Positions 16,580 through 24,001 of a stretch of DNA of 33,452 nucleotides are shown here, one piece after another; position 1 is the first letter of the stretch; each line of letters begins with the position of its first letter. Source of the stretch: Acidithiobacillus ferrianus (GTDB taxonomy: Bacteria; Pseudomonadota; Gammaproteobacteria; Acidithiobacillales; Acidithiobacillaceae); contig NZ_WNJL01000016.1 of the NCBI RefSeq assembly GCF_010378095.1, forward strand, positions 1-33,452, read 5' to 3'. A program made the position numbers and the translations under genes. The notes beneath the pieces are model-generated. The model saw nothing but the letters and a program-made list of their open reading frames with translations. It was not told the DNA's origin and searched no databases.

Positions 16580-17261
16580 CCTATATGTTGATGCAGTTGA
16601 TTAACCTTTTTTCTTCTCAGATTGGTAACATATTCATGGACAAGCAAAACGTTCGATCCGCTAGACGAAGACAAGATATAATAATGTGTATCTGGTTTTG
16701 GCGATTTTGGTAGTTCAGTCTGGAGCAGTGATGAATCAAATGTTACCGCGTTTCTTGGCAGTTTTTTTATTTTCATCTTCGTTGCTGTCTCAGTCTTTGA
16801 CAGCCTCCGCGACCGTGAAGATCACCGGAATTTGGCAGTGGGGATGGCATAAAATGATATTTAATGGCGTGCAAACATATTCTCCGGGAGGAACTCTTAG
16901 AATAAAACAAAGCGGCAAGTTGATCCACTTCCAACTCAGTCTAACAGCGGGACCACCAGGCAGCAATATGGGTTTATTGGATGGGACATTTATGTTGCAT
17001 GGAGCTAAAGGAATATATAAGGATAATCATAATAAATGTATTATATATTTTACCTTTCTTGAAAGCAAGTCAGCAATAAAGCTTAGGCAGACTAATCGAT
17101 ACCGTCCCGATAGCTATCCATGCAACTTCGGTTATGGCGTTTTCGCGGATGGGATATATAAGCGCGTTTCAACGGAGAACCCTTCGCTGCTGGGTATTGG
17201 AGGCCCATACTCACACAAATAATATCAAACGTGAAAGATGTCGTTTTCGTTAATATCCTGA
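16580..17261 (+). repeat. Complete 680-bp repeat (copy B)
   Basis: Its left boundary at about 16580 is where similarity to 33060 begins (CCTATATGTTGATGCAGTTG in both). Its right boundary at about 17261 is where similarity to position 360 ends. It contains one exported protein gene and its upstream region. No terminal inverted repeat, target duplication or transposase is visible, so this is a duplicated segment rather than a recognised insertion sequence. Confidence 0.85.
16731..17222 (+). CDS. Exported small protein (complete copy B)
   Basis: ATG 16731 with GGAG at 16722-16725 starts a 163-residue protein with a signal peptide (hydrophobic run at residues 6-20, cleavage likely after T-A-S-A). 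The mature part is beta-rich: G-I-W-Q-W-G-W-H-K, L-R-I-K-Q-S-G-K-L-I-H-F-Q-L-S, N-K-C-I-I-Y-F-T and C-N-F-G-Y-G-V-F-A-D-G-I-Y-K-R. Two Cys could form one disulphide. I know no family name. Neighbouring genes encode two other exported proteins, one LprI-like, so a periplasmic protective role is possible but unproven. Confidence 0.75.
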   Translation: MNQMLPRFLAVFLFSSSLLSQSLTASATVKITGIWQWGWHKMIFNGVQTYSPGGTLRIKQSGKLIHFQLSLTAGPPGSNMGLLDGTFMLHGAKGIYKDNHNKCIIYFTFLESKSAIKLRQTNRYRPDSYPCNFGYGVFADGIYKRVSTENPSLLGIGGPYSHK

Positions 17262-17367
17262 GCGGTAGCTCCCGCTGCGTTGCTGTCGCTCGTAGCCGCA
17301 GGGCGAATGGCGGCGCCGGGCCGGTTACTGCTCATTCAGCAATGAGATCGTATGGGAGTGGACGACA

Positions 17368-17577
17368 GTGAATAAGTATGAACTTGTCATCTATTGGAGC
17401 GATGAGGATAAAGCGTTCCTGGTAGAAGTTCCGGAACTTCCTGGCTGTATGGCAGACGGGTCTACGTATCAGGAGGCGGTTTCCAATGCAGAGACTGTGA
17501 TTGCGGAATGGATAGCAACCGCTGAAGAACTGGGTAGACCTATTCCTACGCCTCGCGGTAGGCTTCTGTACACCTAA
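17368..17577 (+). CDS. HicB-family antitoxin, short form
   Basis: A 69-residue protein with GTG start. It matches the short HicB type: Y-E-L-V-I-Y-W-S-D-E-D-K-A-F-L-V-E-V-P-E-L-P-G-C-M-A-D-G-S-T then A-E-T-V-I-A-E-W. No hicA lies beside it, so it is an orphan. Members without partner are common and may act as stand-alone regulators. Confidence 0.82.
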   Translation: MNKYELVIYWSDEDKAFLVEVPELPGCMADGSTYQEAVSNAETVIAEWIATAEELGRPIPTPRGRLLYT

Positions 17578-17713
17578 TGGGGGTGTCTGAATGGGTCGAC
17601 CGCCGACATGGGGGATCGACTTGGCGCAGGTTTCTCCTCAAGAGTTCGGCCCGAATGGCCTCACCAAGCTCCTTGTTGTTCCTGATGGTCACAGCCATGA
17701 GAACACCTTTGAA

Positions 17714-17781
17714 TATACGAAATACCGTATAATAAAACGATATACGATTTGTCGTATATGCAAACTATATACGGTAAACCG
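17714..17781. promoter_or_regulatory. Cluster of TATACG/CGTATA palindromes
   Basis: Three adjacent dyads lie in 70 bases. TATACG with CGTATA is at 17714-17731, ATATACGA-tttg-TCGTATAT is perfect at 17740-17759, and TACGGT-aa-ACCGTA is at about 17770-17783. They share the CGTATA half-site, so a multimeric repressor site is likely. They lie just outside the left end of the IS element, in what was the region downstream of vapC before insertion. Confidence 0.5.
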
Positions 17782-17897
17782 TAAGTATATGGCTTTTTGA
17801 TCGGTTGCGCGGCAAACCTCCCCGTTCAGGGGGAGGTCAAGAGCGCGGCGAGGGAGGTGGCTCGATGCCACCTTTTCCGCCCTTGCAGGGCACAAGC

Positions 17898-18314
17898 CTA
17901 ATCCGGTGTTTGTTGCTGCTCGATGTATTGGCGAATAATGGATATGGGCGCACCTCCGCAGCTTCCGGCAAAGTAGGATGGTGACCAGAGCGCTCCACCC
18001 CATAATTTTTTGCGGATGCTGGGATAGTTCTTTTTACGGATCATGCGACTGGAGACGCCCTTGAGGCTGTTCACCAGTGCCGAAACGGACACCCTGGGCG
18101 GATAGTTCACCAGCAGATGCACATGGTCATCCTCCCCGTCGAACTCCACCAGCTCCGCGCTGAAATCCTCGCAGACGGCGGCGAAGATGCCGCGCAGATC
18201 GGCCAGAACCTCGCCAGTGAATACGCCGCGGCGATATTTGGTCACAAAGACCAAGTGAATATGCAGGTTAAAAACGCAATGTCTGCCGTGTCTTATTTCA
18301 GTTGCATCAGTCAT
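17898..18314 (-). CDS. tnpA: IS200/IS605 transposase TnpA (Y1 HUH)
   Basis: A 138-residue Y1 transposase that cuts and joins single-stranded DNA at the element ends. The HUH motif is seen as D-H-V-H-L-L (about residues 62-67), and the catalytic Tyr in I-R-Q-Y-I-E-Q-Q near the C-terminus. Opening strand F-N-L-H-I-H-L-V-F-V-T-K-Y-R is typical. ATG 18314 gives the usual length; the longer frame to 18350 would overlap tnpB. It appears intact. Confidence 0.93.
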   Translation of the reverse strand: MTDATEIRHGRHCVFNLHIHLVFVTKYRRGVFTGEVLADLRGIFAAVCEDFSAELVEFDGEDDHVHLLVNYPPRVSVSALVNSLKGVSSRMIRKKNYPSIRKKLWGGALWSPSYFAGSCGGAPISIIRQYIEQQQTPD

Positions 18315-18336
18315 CGGCCAAACATACAATAAACGT

Positions 18337-19563
18337 ATGATGCTTCGCAAAGCCGTGCGCTACCGACTGGAACCGTTGCCTGAACAGGAGCATCTCCTGT
18401 CTCGCGCGGTCGGCTGCGTGCGCTTCGTCTGGAACCGGGCGCTGGCCGTGCAAAAGAGTTATCTGGATCACCAGTGCGGCATCTTGTCCTACGTGGACAT
18501 GGCCAAGTGCCTGACCACCTGGCGGAACGGGGAATCGTTCGGCTTTCTGTCCGAATCCCCTGTCCACCCCCAGCAATGGGCGCTGAAGTTTCTGGACCGG
18601 GCGCTCAAGGATGCCTTTGACAAGAGCAACCCCAAGCGATTCCCGGTCTTCAAGAAGAAGGGTTTGCACGACAGCATGCGCTATCCCGACCCGGAGCAGA
18701 TCAAAATCGACCTCCGGCCCCAGGATGCTGATGGGAGGACGCAGTTCCCCAAAATCTTCCTGCCGCGCATTGGCTGGGTGAAGTTCCGCAAGTCCTGCGT
18801 CATCGGTGGTGAAATCCGCAATGTCACCGTCAGTCACTCAGGTGGGCACTGGCATGTCGCCATTCAGACCGAAAAGGAAGTGCCGGATCCCGTTCACCCA
18901 TCCACTACAGCGGTGGGCGGTGACCGGGGTGTGGCGAATCTGCTCACGTTGTCCGACGGTACCATGTTCCTGCCGGTGACTACCTATCGGGATTTGCAAA
19001 AGCGACTCGCCAAAGAACAAAAGAGACTGGCGCATAAAGTGAAGTTTTCGGCCAACTGGAAGCAACAGAAGGCCAAAATCACGCGGCTGCATCAGCGCAT
19101 CGCGGAGATTCGCAAGACCGTACTGCATCAGGTCAGCGCCGCCATCAGCAAAAACCACGCGGTCGTGGTGCTGGAAGACCTGAAAGTACGGAACATGACT
19201 GGCTCCGCAAGGGGCACAGCGGAGGAATCCGGACGCAACATCCGGCAAAAGGCGGGACTGAACAAATCCATCCTCGACCAGGGATGGGGCATGCTCAAAC
19301 GGATGATGGGCTACAAGCTCCAGTGGACAGGCGGCATGCTGCTTTTGGTGGACCCGGCCTATACCTCGCAAATCTGTCCGGTTTGCGGTGTGGTGGATGC
19401 CGGAAATCGCCAGACACAAGCCGAGTTCCATTGTCTGCACTGTGGGCATGAGGCGCACGCCGATGTGAACGCGGCACAGAACATCCTCGCAAGAGGACTA
19501 ACAACCTCGTATGAGGTTGCGTCAACGGCGGGGCACGCCGGGGTAGTCTGTTTCGCGGCGTAA
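18337..19563 (+). CDS. tnpB: TnpB, RNA-guided nuclease
   Basis: A 408-residue protein of usual TnpB length. An N-terminal helix-turn-helix segment (residues 1-45) precedes the RuvC-like nuclease with D196 (G-G-D-R-G-V-A), E280 (V-L-E-D-L-K-V) and D376 (H-A-D-V-N-A-A). Between them is a zinc finger with C347, C350, C366 and C369. All catalytic and zinc residues are present, so it is predicted active. Known relatives use an omega RNA made from the tnpB 3' end and cut DNA next to a motif equal to the element's target, which favours keeping the element in place. It starts 22 bases from tnpA, divergently. Confidence 0.93.
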   Translation: MMLRKAVRYRLEPLPEQEHLLSRAVGCVRFVWNRALAVQKSYLDHQCGILSYVDMAKCLTTWRNGESFGFLSESPVHPQQWALKFLDRALKDAFDKSNPKRFPVFKKKGLHDSMRYPDPEQIKIDLRPQDADGRTQFPKIFLPRIGWVKFRKSCVIGGEIRNVTVSHSGGHWHVAIQTEKEVPDPVHPSTTAVGGDRGVANLLTLSDGTMFLPVTTYRDLQKRLAKEQKRLAHKVKFSANWKQQKAKITRLHQRIAEIRKTVLHQVSAAISKNHAVVVLEDLKVRNMTGSARGTAEESGRNIRQKAGLNKSILDQGWGMLKRMMGYKLQWTGGMLLLVDPAYTSQICPVCGVVDAGNRQTQAEFHCLHCGHEAHADVNAAQNILARGLTTSYEVASTAGHAGVVCFAA

Positions 19564-19701
19564 GCCGTGAAGTTGGCCCAGACCAAAGGGAATGAGTCAA
19601 TCAAAGTGGCTGAAGTAAGGCCGCTGTTGGCAGAAAGGAATCCTCGTCCTTCCCGCTCTCAAAAGCGGCAGCCATAGGCTGAGGGCGAGGAGGATGTCAA
19701 C
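19560..19701 (+). ncRNA. Omega RNA scaffold / right end of the IS element
   Basis: The 3' end after tnpB folds into a neat three-way junction. The outer stem is CCTCGTCC (19642-19649) with GGGCGAGG (19683-19690). Hairpin 1 is CCGCT (19653-19657) with AGCGG (19664-19668), and hairpin 2 is CAGCC (19669-19673) with GGCTG (19677-19681). TCAAC follows at 19697-19701. By analogy with TnpB systems the guide would be the flanking bases from 19702 on. The 5' limit is not determinable from sequence. Confidence 0.7.
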
Positions 19702-20000
19702 ACTGCAGCCAATTGTGCACTATGAGTCCGGGCACTCGAGAAAACTCGCCCACATTGGCGCTCACCAATATGGCCTTGACTGCCTGTGCATGGGAGGCAA
19801 TGAGCAAGTCATTCGGACCAATGGGCTGGCCGCAGGCGGCAAGGTGTTGACGGATTTCCGCATAAGCCTGATCGGCCGGTGTGTCATAGGGGAGCACATC
19901 CATGGCCGCGATAACGGCGTTCACCTGTTCTGTGAGTCGGGGAGAATTTTTCTTTGCTGCGCTAAAGCGCAATTCACAAGCCACCACAATATTCGATATC
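19697..20000 (-). pseudogene. vapC: VapC-like PIN toxin lacking its N-terminus
   Basis: The minus-strand frame reads I-V-V-A-C-E-L-R-F, G/S-A-A-K-K-N-S-P-R-L, L-A-A-C-G-Q-P-I-G-P-N-D-L-L-I-A-S-H-A and S-A-N-V-G-E-F-S-R-V-P-G-L, which are the middle and C-terminal parts of VapC. The first 40-45 residues, including the L-D-T-N start with its catalytic Asp, are missing. The deletion joins the end of vapB directly to I-V-V-A. The IS element sits at the last codons. The toxin cannot be active. Confidence 0.8.
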
Positions 20001-20225
20001 ATCCAGAGGGAGAAGATCGCGATCCGTATCCGGGAAATCCTCATCCAAGGCAGAAAGACTCGCCAGAGTGGCCAGAAGCCCTTTGCGTTTTACGGGCTCG
20101 ATAATCAAGCGATCATCCTCACGCCGCATGATGGCCTCTTGCGCATCCATCTCGAACTCACGGGGAATACGCACCGCCTGATTGCGGCCATTACGAAAAA
20201 AACGGACATGGCGTTCCGTATGCAT
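19974..20225 (-). CDS. vapB: VapB-like antitoxin
   Basis: From ATG 20225 the 83-residue product has the AbrB/SpoVT-type swapped-hairpin N-terminus (V-R-F-F-R-N-G-R-N-Q-A-V-R-I-P-R-E-F) and an acidic C-terminal tail L-D-E-D-F-P-D that normally wraps the VapC toxin. The last six residues come from the vapC side of the deletion. Its toxin partner is broken, so it is an orphan antitoxin. Confidence 0.85.
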   Translation of the reverse strand: MHTERHVRFFRNGRNQAVRIPREFEMDAQEAIMRREDDRLIIEPVKRKGLLATLASLSALDEDFPDTDRDLLPLDDIEYCGGL

Positions 20226-20340
20226 GGTACACCTCCCTGTCGACATAGGTTTCAACATAGGCCACACGCCATCGACCCGTCAATGGATGCATTCATGTGC
20301 CCGATTGGGCTGCGTTACCGCCTATTCCTGAAACGTCATT

Positions 20341-21477
20341 TCACCGAAGGTCGATGACCTCCTCCAGCAGGTTCAACTGGCCAGCATCCGCTGGAACCAC
20401 CTCGACGCTGGTCAGGCCGCTCACGGTCACTCCCAGCAACCGGACGGATGCATGCACAGGCAAGTCGGCAGGGATGGCCTTGGCCAATAGCCCGGGCAGG
20501 CAGGCAGTGATGGCTTCCGCGCGCCAGATCGCCTGCGCGTCGGTATGCGCCCGGGTGACCGTCTCGAAATCCGGGAAGCGTGCCTTGATGCTTACGGTAC
20601 GCCCCGCCAGCCCCAGCGCCTGGAGACGGGCGGACACCTGCCCCGCCATCTGCTGCAGGGTGGCCAGCATGACCTTCGCGTCTTCCAGATTCTCCGGGAA
20701 GGTGCGCTCGGTGCCCACGGATTTCCGCTGGCGGCTCGGTTGAACGGGACGCCTGTCGATCCCTCTGGCGACCTCATAAAACCAGAAGCCGGCCTTGCCA
20801 AACTGCGCAATCAAGACCTCCCGTGACGCATTCCGGAGATCCAGGACCGTATGGATCCCCATCGAGGACAGCTTTTTCACGGTGGCCGGGCCCACGCCGT
20901 GGAGCTTGCCGACGGGGAGGGGCGCCAGGAAGGCCAACCCGTGTTCGGGTGGAACCACAAAGAGCCCGTTGGGCTTGCGCCAGTCGGAGGCGAGCTTGGC
21001 AAGCAACTTGTTGTAGGACACCCCCGCCGAAGCGGTCAACCCCGTTTCCCGTTCGATGCGCGCCCGGATCTCCCGAGCGATCTGGGCGGCCAGGATTCCA
21101 TCGGCGGTGGCCGCGGTCACGTCCAGAAACGCCTCGTCCAGCGACAGGGGTTCCACGAGGGGCGTATAGCACCGCAGGATTCCCATGACCCGGCGGGAGG
21201 TCTCCCGATAGACCTCCATGCGCGGGCGGAGGAAAGTCGCCTGGGGACAGAGCGACCGGGCGCGGGCTGCCGTCATGGCGGAGTGAATGCCAAAACGGCG
21301 GGCCTCATAGCTGCAGGTCGCCACGACGCCTCGGCCGGCAGGATCGCCGCCGACGATGACGGGTTGCCCCCGGAGTTCGGGGTGGTCCCTTTGCTCCACC
21401 GCCGCAAAGAAGGCATCCATGTCCACATGGATGATCTTGCGGCGTTCGGCACCCTGCTCTGAATGTGGATCCGGCAT
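20341..21477 (-). CDS. dinB: DNA polymerase IV
   Basis: A complete 378-residue Y-family translesion polymerase. Catalytic acids are in [14 protein letters not shown] (N-terminus) and L-S-L-D-E-A-F-L-D-V-T (about residues 112-122). It also has the Y-E-A-R steric-gate region, the L-A-K-L-A-S-D finger and the helix-hairpin-helix G-V-G-P-A-T-V-K-K-L. The C-terminal little-finger domain is present, but no C-terminal Q-L/S-L-F-type beta-clamp motif stands out: the end reads Q-L-N-L-L-E-E-V, and Q-L-N-L-L may be a weak version. GGAG precedes the ATG. Its 5' part is duplicated at 14.3-14.8 kb. Confidence 0.95.
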   Translation of the reverse strand: MPDPHSEQGAERRKIIHVDMDAFFAAVEQRDHPELRGQPVIVGGDPAGRGVVATCSYEARRFGIHSAMTAARARSLCPQATFLRPRMEVYRETSRRVMGILRCYTPLVEPLSLDEAFLDVTAATADGILAAQIAREIRARIERETGLTASAGVSYNKLLAKLASDWRKPNGLFVVPPEHGLAFLAPLPVGKLHGVGPATVKKLSSMGIHTVLDLRNASREVLIAQFGKAGFWFYEVARGIDRRPVQPSRQRKSVGTERTFPENLEDAKVMLATLQQMAGQVSARLQALGLAGRTVSIKARFPDFETVTRAHTDAQAIWRAEAITACLPGLLAKAIPADLPVHASVRLLGVTVSGLTSVEVVPADAGQLNLLEEVIDLR

Positions 21478-21619
21478 ATGGATAGTCTCCTGGACGGCTC
21501 AGATTCTATCAGGAACCGGCCCGGGGAGGGGACGATGAGCGATGAAGGCGCTTGCCAATGGGCGATGGGCGATGGAAAGCGGTAGATTGCGGACAAGTAG
21601 GCGGTAACAGGAAGCGGAC
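21219..21619. repeat. Parent copy of the duplicated dinB 5' region
   Basis: Matches 14358-14796; see that entry. It ends with GGCGGTAACAG and GGAAGCGGAC (21610-21619). A GTTACCGCC in inverse orientation lies at 20314-20322, just past the 3' end of dinB, so the polymerase gene is bracketed by inverted GGCGGTAAC. Confidence 0.85.
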
Positions 21620-21642
21620 GCGCATAATCAGGGCATACCCTA

Positions 21643-21756
21643 AGGGTCAGAATCTATCTTCTCTATGCCTACCAGAAGAACACCCAGACGGATCTGACGC
21701 AGGAGCAGATCCGTCAGCTAGGAAAGCTCGTTGAGCAGGAGTTACGCTATGAATGA
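21643..21756 (+). pseudogene. HigB/RelE-type toxin, C-terminal fragment
   Basis: The frame reads V-R-I-Y-L-L-Y-A-Y-Q-K-N-T-Q-T-D-L-T and ends L-R-Y-E, with TGA overlapping the start of the following antitoxin. Y-L-L-Y-A-Y-x-K-N is the C-terminal strand of host-inhibition toxins in this RelE subgroup. The N-terminal two thirds have been replaced by the dinB upstream repeat, so only about 37 codons are left and no start codon is available. Confidence 0.72.
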
Positions 21757-22048
21757 TCAAGGATTTGACGAACTGCTGGATAGTGTGCGCTGGATGGGCC
21801 GTCATATGCGTGGCGAGGAGGATAGCGGACGGACCACCCGGATTCCGGACCCGGATGTGAAGGCTATCCGTGAAACCACAGGGCTTTCTCAGTCGCAGTT
21901 CGCCCTGATGATCGGGGTCAAGCTCAAGACCTTGCAGAATTGGGAGCAAAAGCGGGTACGCCCGGCAGGGCCAGCTAGGGCGCTTTTGCAGATCGTGGCA
22001 GCGGATCCCCATGCGGCGATTCGCGCCCTACACGGCCACGCAGCATGA
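21749..22048 (+). CDS. XRE-family antitoxin (NadS/HigA type)
   Basis: A 99-residue protein with a helix-turn-helix at residues 45-75 (L-S-Q-S-Q-F-A-L-M-I-G-V-K-L-K-T-L-Q-N-W-E-Q). It has the preceding I-P-D-P-D-V-K-A-I-R-E-T-T-G and the trailing L-L-Q-I-V-A-A-D-P. These are features of antitoxins encoded after RelE-like toxins. ATG 21749 overlaps the toxin remnant's end, the natural arrangement. It is intact but its toxin is not. Confidence 0.88.
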   Translation: MNDQGFDELLDSVRWMGRHMRGEEDSGRTTRIPDPDVKAIRETTGLSQSQFALMIGVKLKTLQNWEQKRVRPAGPARALLQIVAADPHAAIRALHGHAA

Positions 22049-22236
22049 AATTGGCGACCTTAGCGGAGATACCGGAACTGCCTGGCGTTATGTGTTATGG
22101 CACGTCGCTTAACGACGCAGCGGCCAAGGTAAAGTCCTTGGCGCTGCGGGCCATAGCGGATCGCCTTGATGAAGGTGAAATGGCGGCTTCCCCCATCACC
22201 ATTGAGACCGTGGAACGTGCTCAGGCATGCCGATAG
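22045..22236 (+). CDS. HicB-like antitoxin, N-terminally shortened
   Basis: A 63-residue frame whose ATG overlaps the previous stop (ATGA). It contains E-I-P-E-L-P-G-V-M-C-Y-G-T-S and then V-K-S-L-A-L-R-A-I-A-D-R-L, typical of the HicB-like antitoxin core. The usual first strand (about 10-15 residues before the E-I-P-E-L-P-G) is lacking or replaced by K-L-A-T-L. No hicA is adjacent. It may be a relic or a minimal functional form. Confidence 0.65.
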   Translation: MKLATLAEIPELPGVMCYGTSLNDAAAKVKSLALRAIADRLDEGEMAASPITIETVERAQACR

Positions 22237-22492
22237 TAGCGTCAAATAACGGTGTCCGTTAGTCCCGCACTTCTCAGTGTTCCTACCGGACCGCAGGAAA
22301 CAGTGCCGTCTGATGGCTGGTCCAGACTATTGCAGTCATTGACGGTCTCCGCAAAGCCCTAGATCATAATGGTACCCCGACGCTGGTTTGCTGAGAGGTG
22401 AGGTGCCGGATGTGTATTTATGCTATGAACCTGACGCCGTCCATGCCGAACGTTAGAACGCGTGTCATGTCCACCGAACGGAGCACAAAACC

Positions 22493-23131
22493 ATGCCTAA
22501 TGACCGCTTGACCTTCTATACCAACCCCATGTCGCGGGGCCGCATCGTGCGCTGGATGCTCGAGGAATTGGGTGTGCCCTATCAGACGGTGCTGCTTGAC
22601 TATGGCACGACGATGAAGGCCCCCGAGTATCTGGCCATCAACCCCATGGGCAAGGTCCCTGCCATCCAGCATGGGCAGACCGTGGTGACGGAAACGGCGG
22701 CCATCTGCGCCTATCTTGCGGATGCCTTTTCCCAGGTGGGGCTGGCACCAGCCCCCGATGATCGATTGCGAGGCCCGTACTTCCGCTGGTTGTTCTTTGC
22801 CGCAGGCCCGTTGGAGGCCGCAGCCAGCAACAAGGCCATGGGCTTCGTCGTGCCACCGGAACGTGAGAAAATGATGGGTTACGGCACTTATGCGGCGGTG
22901 ATGGATGTGCTCGAAGACGCGGTGGAACAGGGTGAATATCTGCTCGGCGACAACTTCTCGGCTGCCGATGTGTACGTGGGTGCGCATTTGGGATTTGGCA
23001 TGCAATTCGGCACGATCGAAAGGCGCCCAGGCTTTGAACATTACTGGTCACGGGTCAGTGCCCGCCCGGCTGCCATCAGGGCCAAACAGATCGACGATGA
23101 TCTTTTACCCAAGGACGCCACAAAAACATGA
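22493..23131 (+). CDS. Glutathione S-transferase
   Basis: A 212-residue cytosolic GST. An N-terminal thioredoxin-like domain has T-F-Y-T-N-P-M-S-R-G-R-I-V-R-W, where the Ser is the likely catalytic residue. I-N-P-M-G-K-V-P-A and the G-site pair T-E-T-A-A-I follow. The C-terminal helical domain contains G-E-Y-L-L-G-D-N-F-S-A-A-D-V-Y-V-G, the N-capping box. It conjugates glutathione to electrophiles in known members. ATG 22493 has GGAG nine bases upstream. It begins the orderly right half of the window. Confidence 0.9.
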   Translation: MPNDRLTFYTNPMSRGRIVRWMLEELGVPYQTVLLDYGTTMKAPEYLAINPMGKVPAIQHGQTVVTETAAICAYLADAFSQVGLAPAPDDRLRGPYFRWLFFAAGPLEAAASNKAMGFVVPPEREKMMGYGTYAAVMDVLEDAVEQGEYLLGDNFSAADVYVGAHLGFGMQFGTIERRPGFEHYWSRVSARPAAIRAKQIDDDLLPKDATKT

Positions 23132-23262
23132 CAGGGATATAAGGCCAGGCGGCGTGATACATTTTGTCGCCTGAAAACTACTGCGTATGAGTCGCTGTGT
23201 AGCGTTTGAGGTGGTCAGAAAGCCGTTCGGATAGGCACCTTCATTCCCTCTCAGGAGTTCTT

Positions 23263-23940
23263 ATGACCCAGACCTCTCGTTTCGAACAGTTCTCTTTCTG
23301 GCGCACCTCCGCGACCTACCGCGTACGGGTGGGTTTTAACCTCAAAGGTGTGCAGCCAGAGGAACATTATGTGAATCTCGATGCGGGCGAGCAACGCAGT
23401 GAGGCATTTCTGAGAATCAATCCATTGGGAGCTGTTCCGGCTTTGATCGACCGGGAAGCGGGGCAGTCCACTATCCCCCTGACCCAATCAGTGGCCATTC
23501 TGGAGTTTCTCGAAGAAACCTACTCCACACCCGCGATGTTGCCCCAGGATGAGCATGGACGCGCCCGCGTTCGCTCCCTTGCCACCATGCTGGCAGCCGA
23601 CACCCATCCGCTGATTACACCGCGGGTCAAAAAATATCTGACAACGGCTGGAAACTTTGACGAAGTAGCATGGCGGGCTTGGCAGACTCATTGGTTTGGT
23701 ACAGGTCTACAGGCTTTGGAACAACGCTTGGCCAACGAGACCGGGACCGGCACGTTCTGTCATGGTGACACACCGACTATGGCCGACATCTGCCTCGCCA
23801 GCATCATCGTCGTTATGCGTACCTTCAAGATCGAAGTAGCCGATATCCCGACGGTCCAGCGTATTATGGCGACTTGTGAGCAACTCGACGCTTTTGCGAA
23901 GGCTGATCCCGGTCGCCAGTTCGGTGCGCCCAAAAGCTAA
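23263..23940 (+). CDS. Zeta-like GST / maleylacetoacetate isomerase family
   Basis: A 225-residue protein with [10 protein letters not shown], similar in position to the zeta-class S-S-C-S-x-R-V-R active site but without the Cys. It also has [19 protein letters not shown] and a C-terminal [11 protein letters not shown]. Zeta enzymes isomerise maleylacetoacetate or maleylpyruvate with glutathione. The loss of the Cys and absence of neighbouring aromatic-degradation genes make that substrate uncertain. AGGAG lies five bases before ATG 23263. It ends 61 bases before the sigma-54 activator and may be cotranscribed with it. Confidence 0.82.
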   Translation: MTQTSRFEQFSFWRTSATYRVRVGFNLKGVQPEEHYVNLDAGEQRSEAFLRINPLGAVPALIDREAGQSTIPLTQSVAILEFLEETYSTPAMLPQDEHGRARVRSLATMLAADTHPLITPRVKKYLTTAGNFDEVAWRAWQTHWFGTGLQALEQRLANETGTGTFCHGDTPTMADICLASIIVVMRTFKIEVADIPTVQRIMATCEQLDAFAKADPGRQFGAPKS

Positions 23941-24001
23941 AATTCGTGGCGGATCTGCTCTGACGAACTTCGAAGGTACCAGGAGGGCCGAAAAATTGAG
24001 T

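Larger units (their letters stand above)
17802..19701. mobile_element. IS200/IS605-family element (ISDra2-like layout)
   Basis: About 1.9 kb with divergent tnpA (minus) and tnpB (plus). The left flank ends TTGAT (17797-17801). A hairpin CCTCCCC-gttca-GGGGGAGG lies near the left end, and the right end finishes with a branched hairpin and TCAAC (19697-19701). TTGAT is the target I recall for ISDra2-type elements. There are no terminal inverted repeats or target duplications, as expected of this family. It interrupts the 3' end of a vapC relic. Confidence 0.85.

Noticed and set aside
17740..17759. Intrinsic terminator after the HicB gene
   Set aside because: The stem is AT-rich, the loop is followed by no T-run, and it is one of several related dyads, which fits an operator better.
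20851..21462. A 203-codon plus-strand frame antisense to dinB
   Set aside because: It is the complement of a complete, well conserved polymerase gene with no start signal or domain of its own.
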